DNA from: Aquabacterium olei
Lineage (GTDB): Bacteria > Pseudomonadota > Gammaproteobacteria > Burkholderiales > Burkholderiaceae_C
Reading direction: 5' to 3'
DNA: 64,000 bases
Assembly: GCF_003100395.1 (NCBI RefSeq)
Contig: NZ_CP029210.1
Span: 1,798,001 to 1,862,000, forward strand
The position numbers were made by a program, and so were the translations under genes. Positions 11,366-20,178 of this stretch are shown one piece after another (position 1 is the stretch's first letter; each line of letters starts with the position of its first letter). The notes under the pieces are model-generated. The model worked only from the letters and a program-made list of their open reading frames with translations. It was not told where the DNA came from and searched no databases.

Positions 11366-11989
11366 TCAGATTCTTGCGTGAAAGTCCCTGATCGCCGTCC
11401 CCATCAACGTGCCGATGACCACAGGCACGCATGGCACGGCCAGGGGATGCAAGGTGAAGGGCAGCACAAACGCCAGGACGGTTGCGCAACTGGTGAGGAT
11501 GGCCAAGCAGGCATACAAGGCGAACATCTCCGGGCTGTGGTGCAGGAACTCTTTGGCTTTGACCACTCGTACAAGGCAGCCATCCACCAAGGCAGCAACC
11601 GGGAAGGCCAACAGCCAGGGGAGCCACTCCAGCAGCATGGCCAGGCGGAAGCTGGCGAGCAGCAGCAGTGCGTCAATCGAGCGGAAGTAGGGGTTGTTGA
11701 ACAGCCGTTGGTTGACCGAAGCCATTTCTTGCCCGACAGCCGCGTTGACGCCACCCACGGGGGCCGCGTCTTTGGATGAGGGGACAGGTGATGCCTGACG
11801 TGCAGACTGCTGCATGCTCATCGCACGCGACAGCATGCGGGTGCCCGCGTCTTTGCCCCAGAACACCGCCGCATTGGTGTATTCCGTTCGCAGTTGCTCT
11901 ATGAACCGTTCTGGCGGATGGGCGGACGGCACATAGAGCACCAGAACCAGCAACACCAGCAGTGACACCACGGCCATCGCCCTGATCAT
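11366..11989 (-). CDS. ICE membrane protein, DUF4400/TIGR03747 family
   Basis: 207 aa with hydrophobic segments near residues 5-20, 106-138 and 155-192, the pattern of the DUF4400 (PFL_4697-type, TIGR03747) membrane proteins that follow traD in many integrative conjugative elements. Recognisable stretches are QRLFNNPYFRSIDALLLLAS and PFTLHPLAVPCVPVVIGTLMG (split here as family marks). Its start overlaps the traD stop by ATGA, so it is coupled to the coupling-protein gene. A role in mating-pair or coupling-protein function is inferred from this conserved order. Confidence 0.78.
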   Translation of the reverse strand: MIRAMAVVSLLVLLVLVLYVPSAHPPERFIEQLRTEYTNAAVFWGKDAGTRMLSRAMSMQQSARQASPVPSSKDAAPVGGVNAAVGQEMASVNQRLFNNPYFRSIDALLLLASFRLAMLLEWLPWLLAFPVAALVDGCLVRVVKAKEFLHHSPEMFALYACLAILTSCATVLAFVLPFTLHPLAVPCVPVVIGTLMGTAIRDFHARI

Positions 11990-13893
11990 GCCGCCCTCCT
12001 GATGGGTTGATCGTCCCCATGCGCATCCGGATCCAGGATGGGGAAGCGACCTTTGATGATGCGCCCGCCAGACACCGAGGCAAAGTACTGAAGGTTGGGC
12101 AGTTTGCCCAGGACATCGGCGGGCACCATCTCCTCGAAGCTCTCGGAGAGCTGGCTTGAATAGCTGGTCGAGAAGTCACCCAGATGGGTGTCTGCACCAT
12201 GCCCGAGCCCAACTCTCATCGAATGAATGGCGGTCTTGCCAAAGGTCTCCACGATGAAATCCTGCGTGGGGCGGTCTTTTGAGCGCAGCGCAATCAGGTT
12301 GTTCAGGTTGCCCAGTGCCATGCGCGCAGCCGCTTCGCTGCCCAGGCGTTTGGCCAGGTCCGCCAGTGTTTGCATCGCGCAGGTGGTGTAGATGCCGCCC
12401 TCGGCACCTTTGTTGAGGATCTCGATCAAGGGCTGGTTGATGACGTTGGCCACCTCATCTACAAACAGCGCAATGCGCCGATAGCCGCCGAGGTTGTAGC
12501 GCATGCCCGCCCGTGCGGCCAGGTCGGCCAATGCCAGCGCACCGATGGCCGAAGCCACCGAAGGGTCGGGCAGCGAATCCAGACACATGTACAGCACATG
12601 CCCGCCGCGCTCGATTTTCTCGAAGTTCATGATCGGGCGCGTGTCGTCGGCGTCGAACGGATCAGGCGACAGCGTACGACCCAGGTCACCCGAGGTCAGC
12701 ATCGACAGCACGGGCAACAGGTTGGCGGTGATTTTTTGATAGTGCTCGCGGTTGTGCCTGAAGGTTCGCACCTGGGCATCGATCACCTTGCTGCGTTGTG
12801 ACTGGGCAATGTGGTGTTCGTAGTACGCGACAAAGGCCATCAACTCGGCGCTGGCCGCTTCTGATGGGCGCTTCATGTGGCCTCGATGAGCCTCCTGCAT
12901 CAGCTTCTTCATCTCGGGCAACTCGCGCCAGGCGGGCCCCAAAGTTTCTTCATAGAAGCGGCGCAGAGAGCCTTCTAGCACGGGTTCGATGCCACCTTCG
13001 ATGTAGCGGGTCAGCTTGGCCAGGTTAGGTCGTTCTTCCAGTTCGACCAGGCCTTGCACGACCACGTTGACCGCATCCCAGCCGAAGGCGGAGAACGCGC
13101 CAGCCGTGTCCGGCGGCATGATCGATTGGATGCGGGATGCAATCTCGGTGGGCTTTTGCCAGTTGAAGGTGAAGTCCAGCCGCACACCGGCTTCCGGGAA
13201 GGCCGGATGGAACTCCATGAAGGTGTCGGGCTCACGCCAGTCCTGGCAGGCGCGTTCCACCACGCGCTTGAGGCGACGGCTGTTCTTGGGGTCGATGACG
13301 ATCACCACGTCGCCGCGCCTGACGGCCTGGGTGATGAGGTTGGCCAGGGCCACCCCTTTGCCAGATTGCGTGGTGCCGACCAGCAGCGTGCCGCCTTCGA
13401 AGTTCTGCAAGGGGCGATGCAGTGGCACCTCATGAGGCTCGACGCCGTGTATGTAGGGCAAGCCGATCTCCGCATCAGGTTGGGGGGCGCTGTCATAGCC
13501 CAGCAGACTCAAGAGGCGCGGAGACACCGTGAAGTCGCGATAGTCGATCTTGGCCAGTTCATACAGGCGCTGGGAGTGCACGGGCCGCCACTCGAAGCCG
13601 AAGCCAAGGAAAACGGCCGTTGGATCCTGACACCACCGCGCCTGGGTTTGCGTGCTGATCACCTGGATGGCGTGACCAGCCAGCGACGCCCTCAGCACGA
13701 GAATGCGCAGCGCCTGCGAGAACCTGAGGGCACTCATGCCGAGGCAAGTGATGGACAGGGGGAAAGCGAGAATGCGGGGCAGTTGTCCGATGGCGCCGAC
13801 CGCCGTGAAGAACATCAACGCGATGCCCCAGGCAAGGCCTGCATAGGCCTCGTAGGCGTGGCGCCATGGCATCTCGTAGCGGCGGATGGGCAT
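11986..13893 (-). CDS. traD: Conjugative type IV coupling protein TraD (SXT/TOL type)
   Basis: 635 aa. The start at 13893 (MPIRRYEM) has GGGAGG 6 bases upstream, and the relaxase gene stops two bases before it. Two N-terminal membrane helices (about 18-60) precede the ATPase core: Walker A GTTQSGKG and Walker B region RIALFVDEVANVI, with the conserved DPKNSRR and GALALADLAARAG stretches. TraD couples the relaxosome to the type IV secretion channel at the inner membrane and powers DNA export. Order traI-traD-DUF4400 on one strand matches ICE transfer modules. The rest of the mating apparatus is not in the window. Confidence 0.9.
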   Translation of the reverse strand: MPIRRYEMPWRHAYEAYAGLAWGIALMFFTAVGAIGQLPRILAFPLSITCLGMSALRFSQALRILVLRASLAGHAIQVISTQTQARWCQDPTAVFLGFGFEWRPVHSQRLYELAKIDYRDFTVSPRLLSLLGYDSAPQPDAEIGLPYIHGVEPHEVPLHRPLQNFEGGTLLVGTTQSGKGVALANLITQAVRRGDVVIVIDPKNSRRLKRVVERACQDWREPDTFMEFHPAFPEAGVRLDFTFNWQKPTEIASRIQSIMPPDTAGAFSAFGWDAVNVVVQGLVELEERPNLAKLTRYIEGGIEPVLEGSLRRFYEETLGPAWRELPEMKKLMQEAHRGHMKRPSEAASAELMAFVAYYEHHIAQSQRSKVIDAQVRTFRHNREHYQKITANLLPVLSMLTSGDLGRTLSPDPFDADDTRPIMNFEKIERGGHVLYMCLDSLPDPSVASAIGALALADLAARAGMRYNLGGYRRIALFVDEVANVINQPLIEILNKGAEGGIYTTCAMQTLADLAKRLGSEAAARMALGNLNNLIALRSKDRPTQDFIVETFGKTAIHSMRVGLGHGADTHLGDFSTSYSSQLSESFEEMVPADVLGKLPNLQYFASVSGGRIIKGRFPILDPDAHGDDQPIRRAA

Positions 13894-13894
13894 G

Positions 13895-15601
13895 TCACCC
13901 TCCCTGAGCCTCGGGCGAGGCAAAGGCTTCCATGTCCACGCCGCTGATGAAGTGCGGGGCTATGGTTAAACCCACGGTCGATGTGCCGTTGAAATCCCTT
14001 GAGGTTGTTGGCGGACCTTTGCCCGCGGCGCGAACTAGCATGTGCACGTCAGACAGGGCGCGCAGAGCCATCGAGGGTTGAATGCCGCGCCGCTCGAATT
14101 CCTGCAGAGGCACAAACACCCCCGACGCGACAGTGCAACCCTGGGCGGGACCAGTACCTGTGTTCAAGGTGTTGATCACCTCGGTCAACGCGTCGCGCAC
14201 CACGGGGTTGAGGCGCAGCGGCGCTTGAAGACCTATCGTCGCTTGCTGAGTTGGGTGGGCATCGCTTGTCGATACCAAGGCAGTCGGCGGGGCGGTCGAC
14301 AAAAGTGCCGCTTCGGCTTGAGCCTCTCGGACATTCGAAGCTGCTTGTGGAGTTTGCTCGGCGTTACCAGGGATGAGCGAGAGTTGTGTGCCTGGCGGGC
14401 CATCAGGGCGAGATCTTGGTGCAACCGGTTCGCCCGCTTGGGCCGACGGACTGTTGTTGCTTGGCGCACTCGTGAGGTTTTCCGCCAGAGGCGGCGGCAA
14501 CGGGTCATGTCCTGCAAACAGGATCGCCTGCGACGACAGCTTGACTGCGTCGATTTTGGCCTTGCCGCCTGGTGGTTGGATGAGCCAGATTGGGGCTCCT
14601 GTGGGCGTGGGTTCGAAGACGCCGGCTAGCAGGAGCACTTCCATGATGGTCTCCGGCGCTTTGGGAATGCCTGGCAACTGGGCGGCGTCCAGTTGCTTTT
14701 GGAGGTCTTCGGCAGCGCTAGGCCAGGCCAGGAACAGGCCATCGGGGCCGAGCCAGACGCGAGACTTCTCGCGATTGGCTTGCCACCCCGAGTTGGAGAC
14801 CGCGAGATGCCTTAGCGCGTCAACCAGGTAGCGTTCCAGGTGCGAACCGTATTGAGGCGTACCGTAGCGGTCGGCATTGGCCAGCAGGTTGCGGTCAATC
14901 ACCAGCGCCAAGGAGCGCCGGACCAACTCGTCCAGCAAGTTGTGATCGCGATGCTGCGAGATGCCGCTGACGCTGCCCATGAGGTGAGGCACGATGACTG
15001 TGTTGTCTTCAGCCAGGTAATGCATGACCGTTGGGGGTACGACATGGGCCAGCGTGAACACGCCCAGGCTGCGTGTCTCGATGGCGTGTGGGCGCCAGCG
15101 CAAGAAGTAGCGGTCCGCTTGTCGCTCCATCAGCCAATCACTCAGGGACAGAAGGTAGGCTGGCCACACATCGCCTGGGGCGTTGGTCACGATGATGTGA
15201 CTGAGCACCCGGTGGGCCTCGCAGCAAAGCCCCGCGACGAAGGTTGCCAGGCGCCAGCGCGGCTCCAAGTGGCGGCGTGCCGATATGTTGGAGCGACCTG
15301 AGAATATGTGCGCGTCTGTGCCCTGCAGGCTGAAGAAGCTGACTTCCATGCCCAGGCGCAACAGGCCGCCAGGGGTGCAGAAGTAGTTGTCTGATGTGGC
15401 TGGCAGCAGGTGTACTAGGTTGGCGTATCGTCTGATAAGTGACAGGATGGTTTGTTCGAACTCGGTACGGTCAGACCCATGGCAGAGCTTGATGCGGGCG
15501 ATCAGGTCATCGTTTTGCGACAGCAGAGCATCAATGGGCAGGGCCTCGAAGCCGGGATCTGACGATGCAAAAGTGCTGTGTGGCTGAGACGGGGCAAGCA
15601 T
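13895..15601 (-). CDS. traI: TraI_2/MobH-type relaxase homologue with degenerate HD motif
   Basis: About 568 aa from the ATG at 15601; in-frame upstream ATGs exist, so the start is uncertain. The N-terminal half is a TraI_2 (MobH) domain: TPGGLLRLGMEVSFFSL, RRHLEPRWRLATFVAGL, GDVWPAYLLSLSDWL and DRYFLRWRPHA. The C-terminal part includes a Pro/Ala-rich linker (about 385-470) and a conserved small domain (LNPVVRDALTEVINTLNTG ... FVPLQEFERRGIQPSMALR). In canonical members the first segment reads GGLL.H(S/T)LEV and the second AALLHD.GK; here they are GGLLRLGMEV and AGLCCEAHR, so the metal-binding His and His-Asp are gone. It precedes traD in the operon. It may be an inactive paralogue or a variant using other residues. 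Confidence 0.7.
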   Translation of the reverse strand: MLAPSQPHSTFASSDPGFEALPIDALLSQNDDLIARIKLCHGSDRTEFEQTILSLIRRYANLVHLLPATSDNYFCTPGGLLRLGMEVSFFSLQGTDAHIFSGRSNISARRHLEPRWRLATFVAGLCCEAHRVLSHIIVTNAPGDVWPAYLLSLSDWLMERQADRYFLRWRPHAIETRSLGVFTLAHVVPPTVMHYLAEDNTVIVPHLMGSVSGISQHRDHNLLDELVRRSLALVIDRNLLANADRYGTPQYGSHLERYLVDALRHLAVSNSGWQANREKSRVWLGPDGLFLAWPSAAEDLQKQLDAAQLPGIPKAPETIMEVLLLAGVFEPTPTGAPIWLIQPPGGKAKIDAVKLSSQAILFAGHDPLPPPLAENLTSAPSNNSPSAQAGEPVAPRSRPDGPPGTQLSLIPGNAEQTPQAASNVREAQAEAALLSTAPPTALVSTSDAHPTQQATIGLQAPLRLNPVVRDALTEVINTLNTGTGPAQGCTVASGVFVPLQEFERRGIQPSMALRALSDVHMLVRAAGKGPPTTSRDFNGTSTVGLTIAPHFISGVDMEAFASPEAQGG

Positions 15602-15869
15602 GGTGGTCCATTTCAAATGACCCAACCATTTGGTCACCATGCATAGCCGTGTGCACCTCAAAATGCCGTCTGTTCATCTGGGCTTTCGCCATCGAGACTT
15701 GACGAATGAGGGGCAATTTCGGATCAGAGCGATGGGCGTCGATCCGTCTGATACCTTGGCCTTGACTCTGCATGCAACGACGAGGATGCAGGCCCGTTGG
15801 TCATGAAGCCACGGAACTTGCAATGTAGGATGTTGGAATCCAAACTCGGCGTAGCCAAACACTGCAATC

Positions 15870-16205
15870 ATGACCACGTACCAAGAACTCCTGGCCCAGA
15901 AGGCTGCCCTGGACAAGCAGGCTTCGGAGCTGGACAGGCAATTGCAGGATGCCCGCAAGGCAGAGCGAGCTGGGGTGATTGACCACATCAAGCAACTGTT
16001 GGCTGCCAATGGTTTGACTGTGGCCGACTTGGGGTTGAAGGCCGGTGTGGCGACCCGCTCCAGTGCTGCAGCAGGCAGCAAGGTCGCCCCAAAATATCGC
16101 AACGTTGACACGGGCGAGACCTGGAGCGGACGGGGACTTCAGCCTAAGTGGATCAAGGCCGCGTTGGCCGCTGGCAAGACGCTGGATCAACTGAAAGTAG
16201 GTTGA
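15870..16205 (+). CDS. H-NS family nucleoid protein (xenogeneic silencer)
   Basis: 111 aa. An N-terminal coiled-coil oligomerisation region (about 1-50, QKAALDKQASELDRQLQ) leads to a C-terminal DNA-binding domain with the H-NS core KYRNVDTGETWSGRGLQPKWI (residues about 78-97; compare KYRNP.TGETWSGRGR.P.W). Such plasmid- or ICE-borne proteins bind AT-rich DNA and silence foreign genes, lowering the burden of the element. It is divergent from traI and convergent with the FlhC-like gene. Confidence 0.9.
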   Translation: MTTYQELLAQKAALDKQASELDRQLQDARKAERAGVIDHIKQLLAANGLTVADLGLKAGVATRSSAAAGSKVAPKYRNVDTGETWSGRGLQPKWIKAALAAGKTLDQLKVG

Positions 16206-16221
16206 TTACAAGGCCATCGGT

Positions 16222-16803
16222 TCAGGGGGTAGTCGCAGGTGCGGTCGCCATCCCGTTCTTGGGAAACGAGGCCTGGAGCCGAGGGTCACAACTGTAGCGC
16301 TGTACCAGTTTGCAGAACGGACAGTTGTCGCCCAAGTGGACCACGGTGCCGATGGCCATCAGCACATCGCTGCCGCAGGTCGGGCAAGCGAGGACCTCGA
16401 ACACCGGGGTGCTGGTCAACCAGATGCCATCGGTGTGCGATGCCAGATCAAACGCTCGGTCAAAGCTGATGCGGTGCGGGCATTGGCAGACGGCTTGGTA
16501 TCCGCGGTAGGCGCTGACCAGCGTCTCTGCGGCGCCGAAGCCAGTGTTGCGCAGGCGGCGGTACATCGACATGAAGATCGAGGATTCTGCCCTCGCGATG
16601 AGGTTGGCGCCGTGATACCACTCCAGGGAATTAGGCGGGCGACCGCGTGGGATCGCTTGTGGGTCGTTGAAGAACAGCCTCTGTACGTCCCGAGGGTTGA
16701 GCCCTGTGAGGTGATGGATGGTGCGCACCCGGGCACCCAGTTGAGCGCAGTCTTGCGCCAGGCGTATGGCGCACAACTGGCGGTCAGCACGCGTTGACAT
16801 CAT
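16222..16803 (-). CDS. FlhC-like transcriptional activator of an ICE (SetC/AcaC type)
   Basis: 193 aa. Similar to FlhC across its length: QLCAIRLAQDCAQLGARVRTI at the N-terminus, NSLEWYHGANLIARAESSIF in the middle (compare FlhC DWF..W..NIHSSLF), and a zinc-binding end with CPTCGS and CPFC pairs. Start supported by GGAGGGG about 6 bases upstream. In SXT/R391 ICEs and IncC plasmids the FlhDC homologues SetDC and AcaDC are the master activators of conjugation genes. This gene lies 13 bases after the FlhD-like gene, so the pair would form one heteromeric activator for this element. The assignment to that role is by homology and context. Confidence 0.75.
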   Translation of the reverse strand: MMSTRADRQLCAIRLAQDCAQLGARVRTIHHLTGLNPRDVQRLFFNDPQAIPRGRPPNSLEWYHGANLIARAESSIFMSMYRRLRNTGFGAAETLVSAYRGYQAVCQCPHRISFDRAFDLASHTDGIWLTSTPVFEVLACPTCGSDVLMAIGTVVHLGDNCPFCKLVQRYSCDPRLQASFPKNGMATAPATTP

Positions 16804-16815
16804 GGTCCCCTCCGG

Positions 16816-17136
16816 TCACGACGTGCTTGCGGGCACCATGGGCGCGAGTTGCCGTGGCCTTGGCGCATGAACAGCAGCCAGCGATGCCTGAAGCGGCGCG
16901 GGGGCCTTGAGCAAGGCAAGCAAATCCTGGCGTGGAGGGAAGAGGGTGCTTTGGCCGATCTGATCGACGAATGCCCACAACTGTTCCTGGCTCATTGCAC
17001 CAAGGAAATCTGCTTGGGCGGCATCCAACCCGAACTTACAGCATGTCGATACCCGATCTTGCGCAATGCCCAGCCTGATGGCCTGCAACAGGTACAAATT
17101 GGTCAACTGCACATCGGTGAACTGGATGCTGCTCAT
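16816..17136 (-). CDS. FlhD-like transcriptional activator subunit (SetD/AcaD type)
   Basis: 106 aa. The first 75 residues align by eye with FlhD: LTNLYLLQAIRLGIAQDRVS (FlhD LN..YLLLAQRLI..DR.A), CCKFGLDAAQADFLGAMSQEQL, then LFPPRQDLLALL. The C-terminal 30 residues are Ala/Pro-rich and not conserved. It comes first in a two-gene operon with the FlhC-like gene, the same partner arrangement as setD-setC and acaD-acaC. It is not accompanied by any flagellar gene, which argues for an ICE regulator rather than a motility master regulator. Confidence 0.7.
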   Translation of the reverse strand: MSSIQFTDVQLTNLYLLQAIRLGIAQDRVSTCCKFGLDAAQADFLGAMSQEQLWAFVDQIGQSTLFPPRQDLLALLKAPAPLQASLAAVHAPRPRQLAPMVPASTS

Positions 17137-17377
17137 GGTCTTCTCCTGTTGGTGTGCCCAGATGCGAGTCGAGATGGGCCAGGTATTGCGGCGAGGTATG
17201 ACTGCTTTGGTGTTGTGTGTGTGGAGTGACGGGTCGGCTCAGCATATTCATGACCACGCCATGGAATCAATGCCCGAGTGCGGGGGGATGGCGTGTTTGC
17301 CATCGACAACAGCCCGCATTGCCTGCCGCATTTGTCACCCTCAATGAGCGTCATGCCTGGAACTTGAGCGTGGAATT

Positions 17378-17408
17378 AAAAAACCACCAGAGCCAAGGCC
17401 CTGGTGGT
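17378..17408 (-). terminator. Rho-independent terminator of the DUF932 gene
   Basis: ACCACCAG (17383-17390) pairs with CTGGTGGT (17401-17408). Read on the minus strand, the hairpin is followed by six T residues (17378-17383). It lies 20 bases after the stop of the DUF932 gene. Confidence 0.85.
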
Positions 17409-17427
17409 GAATCACTGTGATCCGAGA

Positions 17428-18489
17428 TCAGATGGCTTGTGCCAACTCCTTCCATTCCTTGACTGACAGTTCGATCAATTTCCCGCCCAGGGCTTCAAAC
17501 TCGGTGGCACGGTCGTAGTCCTCAACTTCCTGGGAGAAGTGCGTGACGGCATTCACCAGGCCATACCCCGATAGATCACCTTCGGCGATCAGGTGGCGCA
17601 GCACCCCGGCGCGCTCGACATCGTTCAAGGTATAGCGCTGAGCCAGCACTTCCACCGTCTTGACGGGGTTGCCGACCAGGTGGATCTGCAAGGTCTTTTG
17701 CATCTTCTGCGCAGCCTGCATGAACGTTGCCTCAGACACGGCCGCTTGCACCACGTCGCGAACCTTCAGGAAGAAGGCTTTGTCGTCGGCCTGCAAGGTG
17801 TCGTCCTTGAAGACCATGATGCTTTCATCGGACCCGAGCGCTCGCCCGACGTGGGTTTTGCGCAAGGAGCGGTCTGAAGCAATCAGGCCATTGCGGCACA
17901 CCAGTCGGTACAGCAAGGGCTGAACCGACAGCGTGCCTTGTCCCACCTCCGAGTTGGAGATGACCACGCCAGCCTGTACGACGTCGCCAGGCGCCATCTC
18001 GACTTTTAACTGTGGCGTGATGCACTTGATGTACATCCGCGTGTCGGTGAGTTCCACCGATTCGAAGCGCACATCAGGCAACTGCTGCAGGATGGGCAGC
18101 ACGCTCTCGGCCAGATCGTAGTTGTCCAGGCGACGGTAGCGGTCTGACAGCACGGCTCGGACGTTGCCATCGAGCGTGCGGATCATGCGACGGTCATCGT
18201 CGCTTTGCAGCCAGGTGTTCACGTTGCGGTCCAGCAAGACCGGCTGTTCGGAGCGCATGCGCTCAAAGTAGGCGTAGGGAATTTTCAACTTGTCAGCCAA
18301 CTGGCGGCGCGCCAGAGGCATGACGCCATAGGGCGTCGAGGCCCCGCCTTCGCCAATGACGAGACGGGTCTCGCCTGTGTCGTCGGTATCGTGCCGCAGC
18401 AGCGACGAGGGGACCACCAGGTCCTTCTTGGATTGCAGTTGGCGCTCAAGTTCATGGGCCAGGCTCACCAGGGAACGTCCGCTTCTCAT
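17428..18489 (-). CDS. DUF932 phage/plasmid-type protein
   Basis: 353 aa from the ATG at 18489, with AGGAGC 8 bases upstream. The sequence has the DUF932 pattern: DLVVPSSLLRH, YGVMPLARRQLADKLKIPYAYFERM, then RMIRTLDGNVRAVLSDRYRRLDNYD (in parts), YIKCI and VVISNSEVGQGTLSVQPLLYR. The family is widespread on plasmids, phages and ICEs; a role in DNA metabolism or defence evasion is suspected but not established. It is on the same strand as the primase and two hypothetical genes upstream and ends at a clear terminator, so these probably form one ICE maintenance operon. Confidence 0.8.
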   Translation of the reverse strand: MRSGRSLVSLAHELERQLQSKKDLVVPSSLLRHDTDDTGETRLVIGEGGASTPYGVMPLARRQLADKLKIPYAYFERMRSEQPVLLDRNVNTWLQSDDDRRMIRTLDGNVRAVLSDRYRRLDNYDLAESVLPILQQLPDVRFESVELTDTRMYIKCITPQLKVEMAPGDVVQAGVVISNSEVGQGTLSVQPLLYRLVCRNGLIASDRSLRKTHVGRALGSDESIMVFKDDTLQADDKAFFLKVRDVVQAAVSEATFMQAAQKMQKTLQIHLVGNPVKTVEVLAQRYTLNDVERAGVLRHLIAEGDLSGYGLVNAVTHFSQEVEDYDRATEFEALGGKLIELSVKEWKELAQAI

Positions 18490-18724
18490 ATCAAGCTCCT
18501 GTTCGGGAAAGAAATGGCGGAGACGGCATGGCCCACATGCGGGGATGCACATCCCCGCCAGGGTTGATGACGGATGGGCTCTGACCCATCCACGCAGGGC
18601 GCGCACTGACCACTGGCCAGGGATCGCGCCCGATTCACAAATCACTCATGCAAAACGCCAGGGCTGTCTTTGCCTTGCCATGTGGCTTGGCCTGGTTTGA
18701 CAGCTACCAGTGGGGATACATGAC

Positions 18725-19735
18725 TTACGTGGTTCGGGAGGCGTGCTCCGCCTTGGCCAGCCACACATCGGCCCAGTCGGTGCCCGGGGTCTTGGGCAAG
18801 AGCACCCGCACTTGCCGGGGGCCGCTCTGGTGCTCCTGCTTCTTCAGCCGCCGAGCCAGGGCAAAGGCAAACATCTGGCCGTCAAAGTCCGCTTGGGCAT
18901 CGTTATCGGCATAGATGCAGATGCTCTGCACCGAGTCGGGCAGCCACAGCTTTTCCAGGTTCCCGGCGTTGAGTCCTGCCCACACGGGTTTGCCGGTGGC
19001 CAGGTGCACCGCCATGGCGGTCTCGATGCCCTCGGCAATGGCCAGTTCGTGCTCGGGTTCGAACAAGCGCACGGAAGCACCATTGATACCCGAGGAGAGA
19101 ACCTTTTTGGCCTCGCTCACATTGGCCTTGCGGCCATCCTTCAGATACGTGCGGTGCAGCGTGACTGCGTGACCATCGGCACCCTGGATGCAAGCCAGCA
19201 TGGCGGCGTATTCGGCCACTTTGCGCGACTTGCCCGAGGTCGGATCCTTCTCGTAATAGCCCAGCGCTGGATGCAGGCGCAGCACCTTGGGGTAGTGGGC
19301 CAAGGCGAGCCGCCGACCGGACAGGTAGCGGTCCACCTCATCACCGGGTGTCACGGGCGTGGCTTCCTCCCAGAGTCGCTTGGCCAGAGCCTTCATGCGC
19401 TCGGCAGACGGCTCCGGTGACGCCACATGCGGGGCAGGGCGCGAGGTGCCCACCACGCGCTCGACTTCCTTGAGCGCGGTGTTGAAATCCAGGCCTGTGA
19501 CGGCCTGCAGCAGCTTGAAGCCACCTCCCGCGCCACAGGCGCGACAGTGGTAGTTGCCTTCACCGAATTTGTCGGTGTACTGAAACCGGTCGGTGCCGCC
19601 ACAAAGCGGGCAAGGCAGGTTCCGTTTCTTGAGGATCTGTTCGCCAACGCCCAGGCTGCCCAGGATTTCGGTCCAGCGACCGTGGGCCCGGCGTTTGACG
19701 TCTTCAATGCGAGCTTCGTACTCGGGGTTGTTCAT
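18725..19735 (-). CDS. P4-type zinc-finger/Toprim primase-like protein
   Basis: 336 aa from the ATG at 19735 (CGGAG 9 bases upstream). It has an N-terminal zinc finger CPLCGGTDRFQ ... YHCRACGAGGG (residues about 40-70) as in phage P4 alpha and plasmid primases, then a helical region and a C-terminal Toprim domain with AIAEGIETAMA (catalytic Glu) and CIYADNDAQAD (Asp-x-Asp). It likely makes primers or helps convert the incoming single strand during or after transfer. There is no helicase domain, unlike full-length P4 alpha. Confidence 0.82.
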   Translation of the reverse strand: MNNPEYEARIEDVKRRAHGRWTEILGSLGVGEQILKKRNLPCPLCGGTDRFQYTDKFGEGNYHCRACGAGGGFKLLQAVTGLDFNTALKEVERVVGTSRPAPHVASPEPSAERMKALAKRLWEEATPVTPGDEVDRYLSGRRLALAHYPKVLRLHPALGYYEKDPTSGKSRKVAEYAAMLACIQGADGHAVTLHRTYLKDGRKANVSEAKKVLSSGINGASVRLFEPEHELAIAEGIETAMAVHLATGKPVWAGLNAGNLEKLWLPDSVQSICIYADNDAQADFDGQMFAFALARRLKKQEHQSGPRQVRVLLPKTPGTDWADVWLAKAEHASRTT

Positions 19736-19782
19736 GATTAACTCCGTGTTGATGACATGTCCTCCAGGGGATAGAGCAGCGG

Positions 19783-20100
19783 TCAGCCGCGATGGCGAAC
19801 CGATGGGGTGAACAACTGGCCCGCCTGCAGTGCTTCGATCACGCTGTGCTCGACGAACTCCCAGGGCAGTTGGTGCTGCGTGTGCAAGACCTGGCCTTTG
19901 TCGTCCAGGCGTTCGACCTTGAAACCTGCCTGGCTCCACAGCACGCGGTAGGTCAGCCAGTCGGCACCGGCGATGACAAAGATGCGGCCAGCCTGGCCCG
20001 TCAGGACTTCACTTTCCTTGACCAGGAACTCGATGTCCTGGGGCTCATCGACCATCAGCATCGGAATGCGGTGGCCGTGGGCATGGGCTTGTTTGTGCAT
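19783..20100 (-). CDS. Hypothetical ICE protein
   Basis: 105 aa. I prefer the ATG at 20100 because GGAG lies 6 bases upstream; an in-frame ATG four codons earlier has no such site. It begins with a His-rich stretch (HKQAHAHGHR), followed by a small mixed alpha/beta sequence (GRIFVIAGADWLTYRVLWSQ). No family recognised. It is in line with the hypothetical gene upstream and the primase gene downstream. Confidence 0.6.
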   Translation of the reverse strand: MHKQAHAHGHRIPMLMVDEPQDIEFLVKESEVLTGQAGRIFVIAGADWLTYRVLWSQAGFKVERLDDKGQVLHTQHQLPWEFVEHSVIEALQAGQLFTPSVRHRG

Positions 20101-20178
20101 ATGGCACTCCATGTGTGAGTTGAGGGCCAGGGCTGATCGGACAGATCTGGCCTCGGCCCTGTTTTGAGGCGGTTGGGA

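Noticed and set aside
15662..15869. Possible oriT between traI and the H-NS gene (inverted CGGATC...GATCCG and CTGCAT...ATGCAG arms)
   Set aside because: Arms are only six bases and nothing like a known nic site could be recognised, so it is not called.
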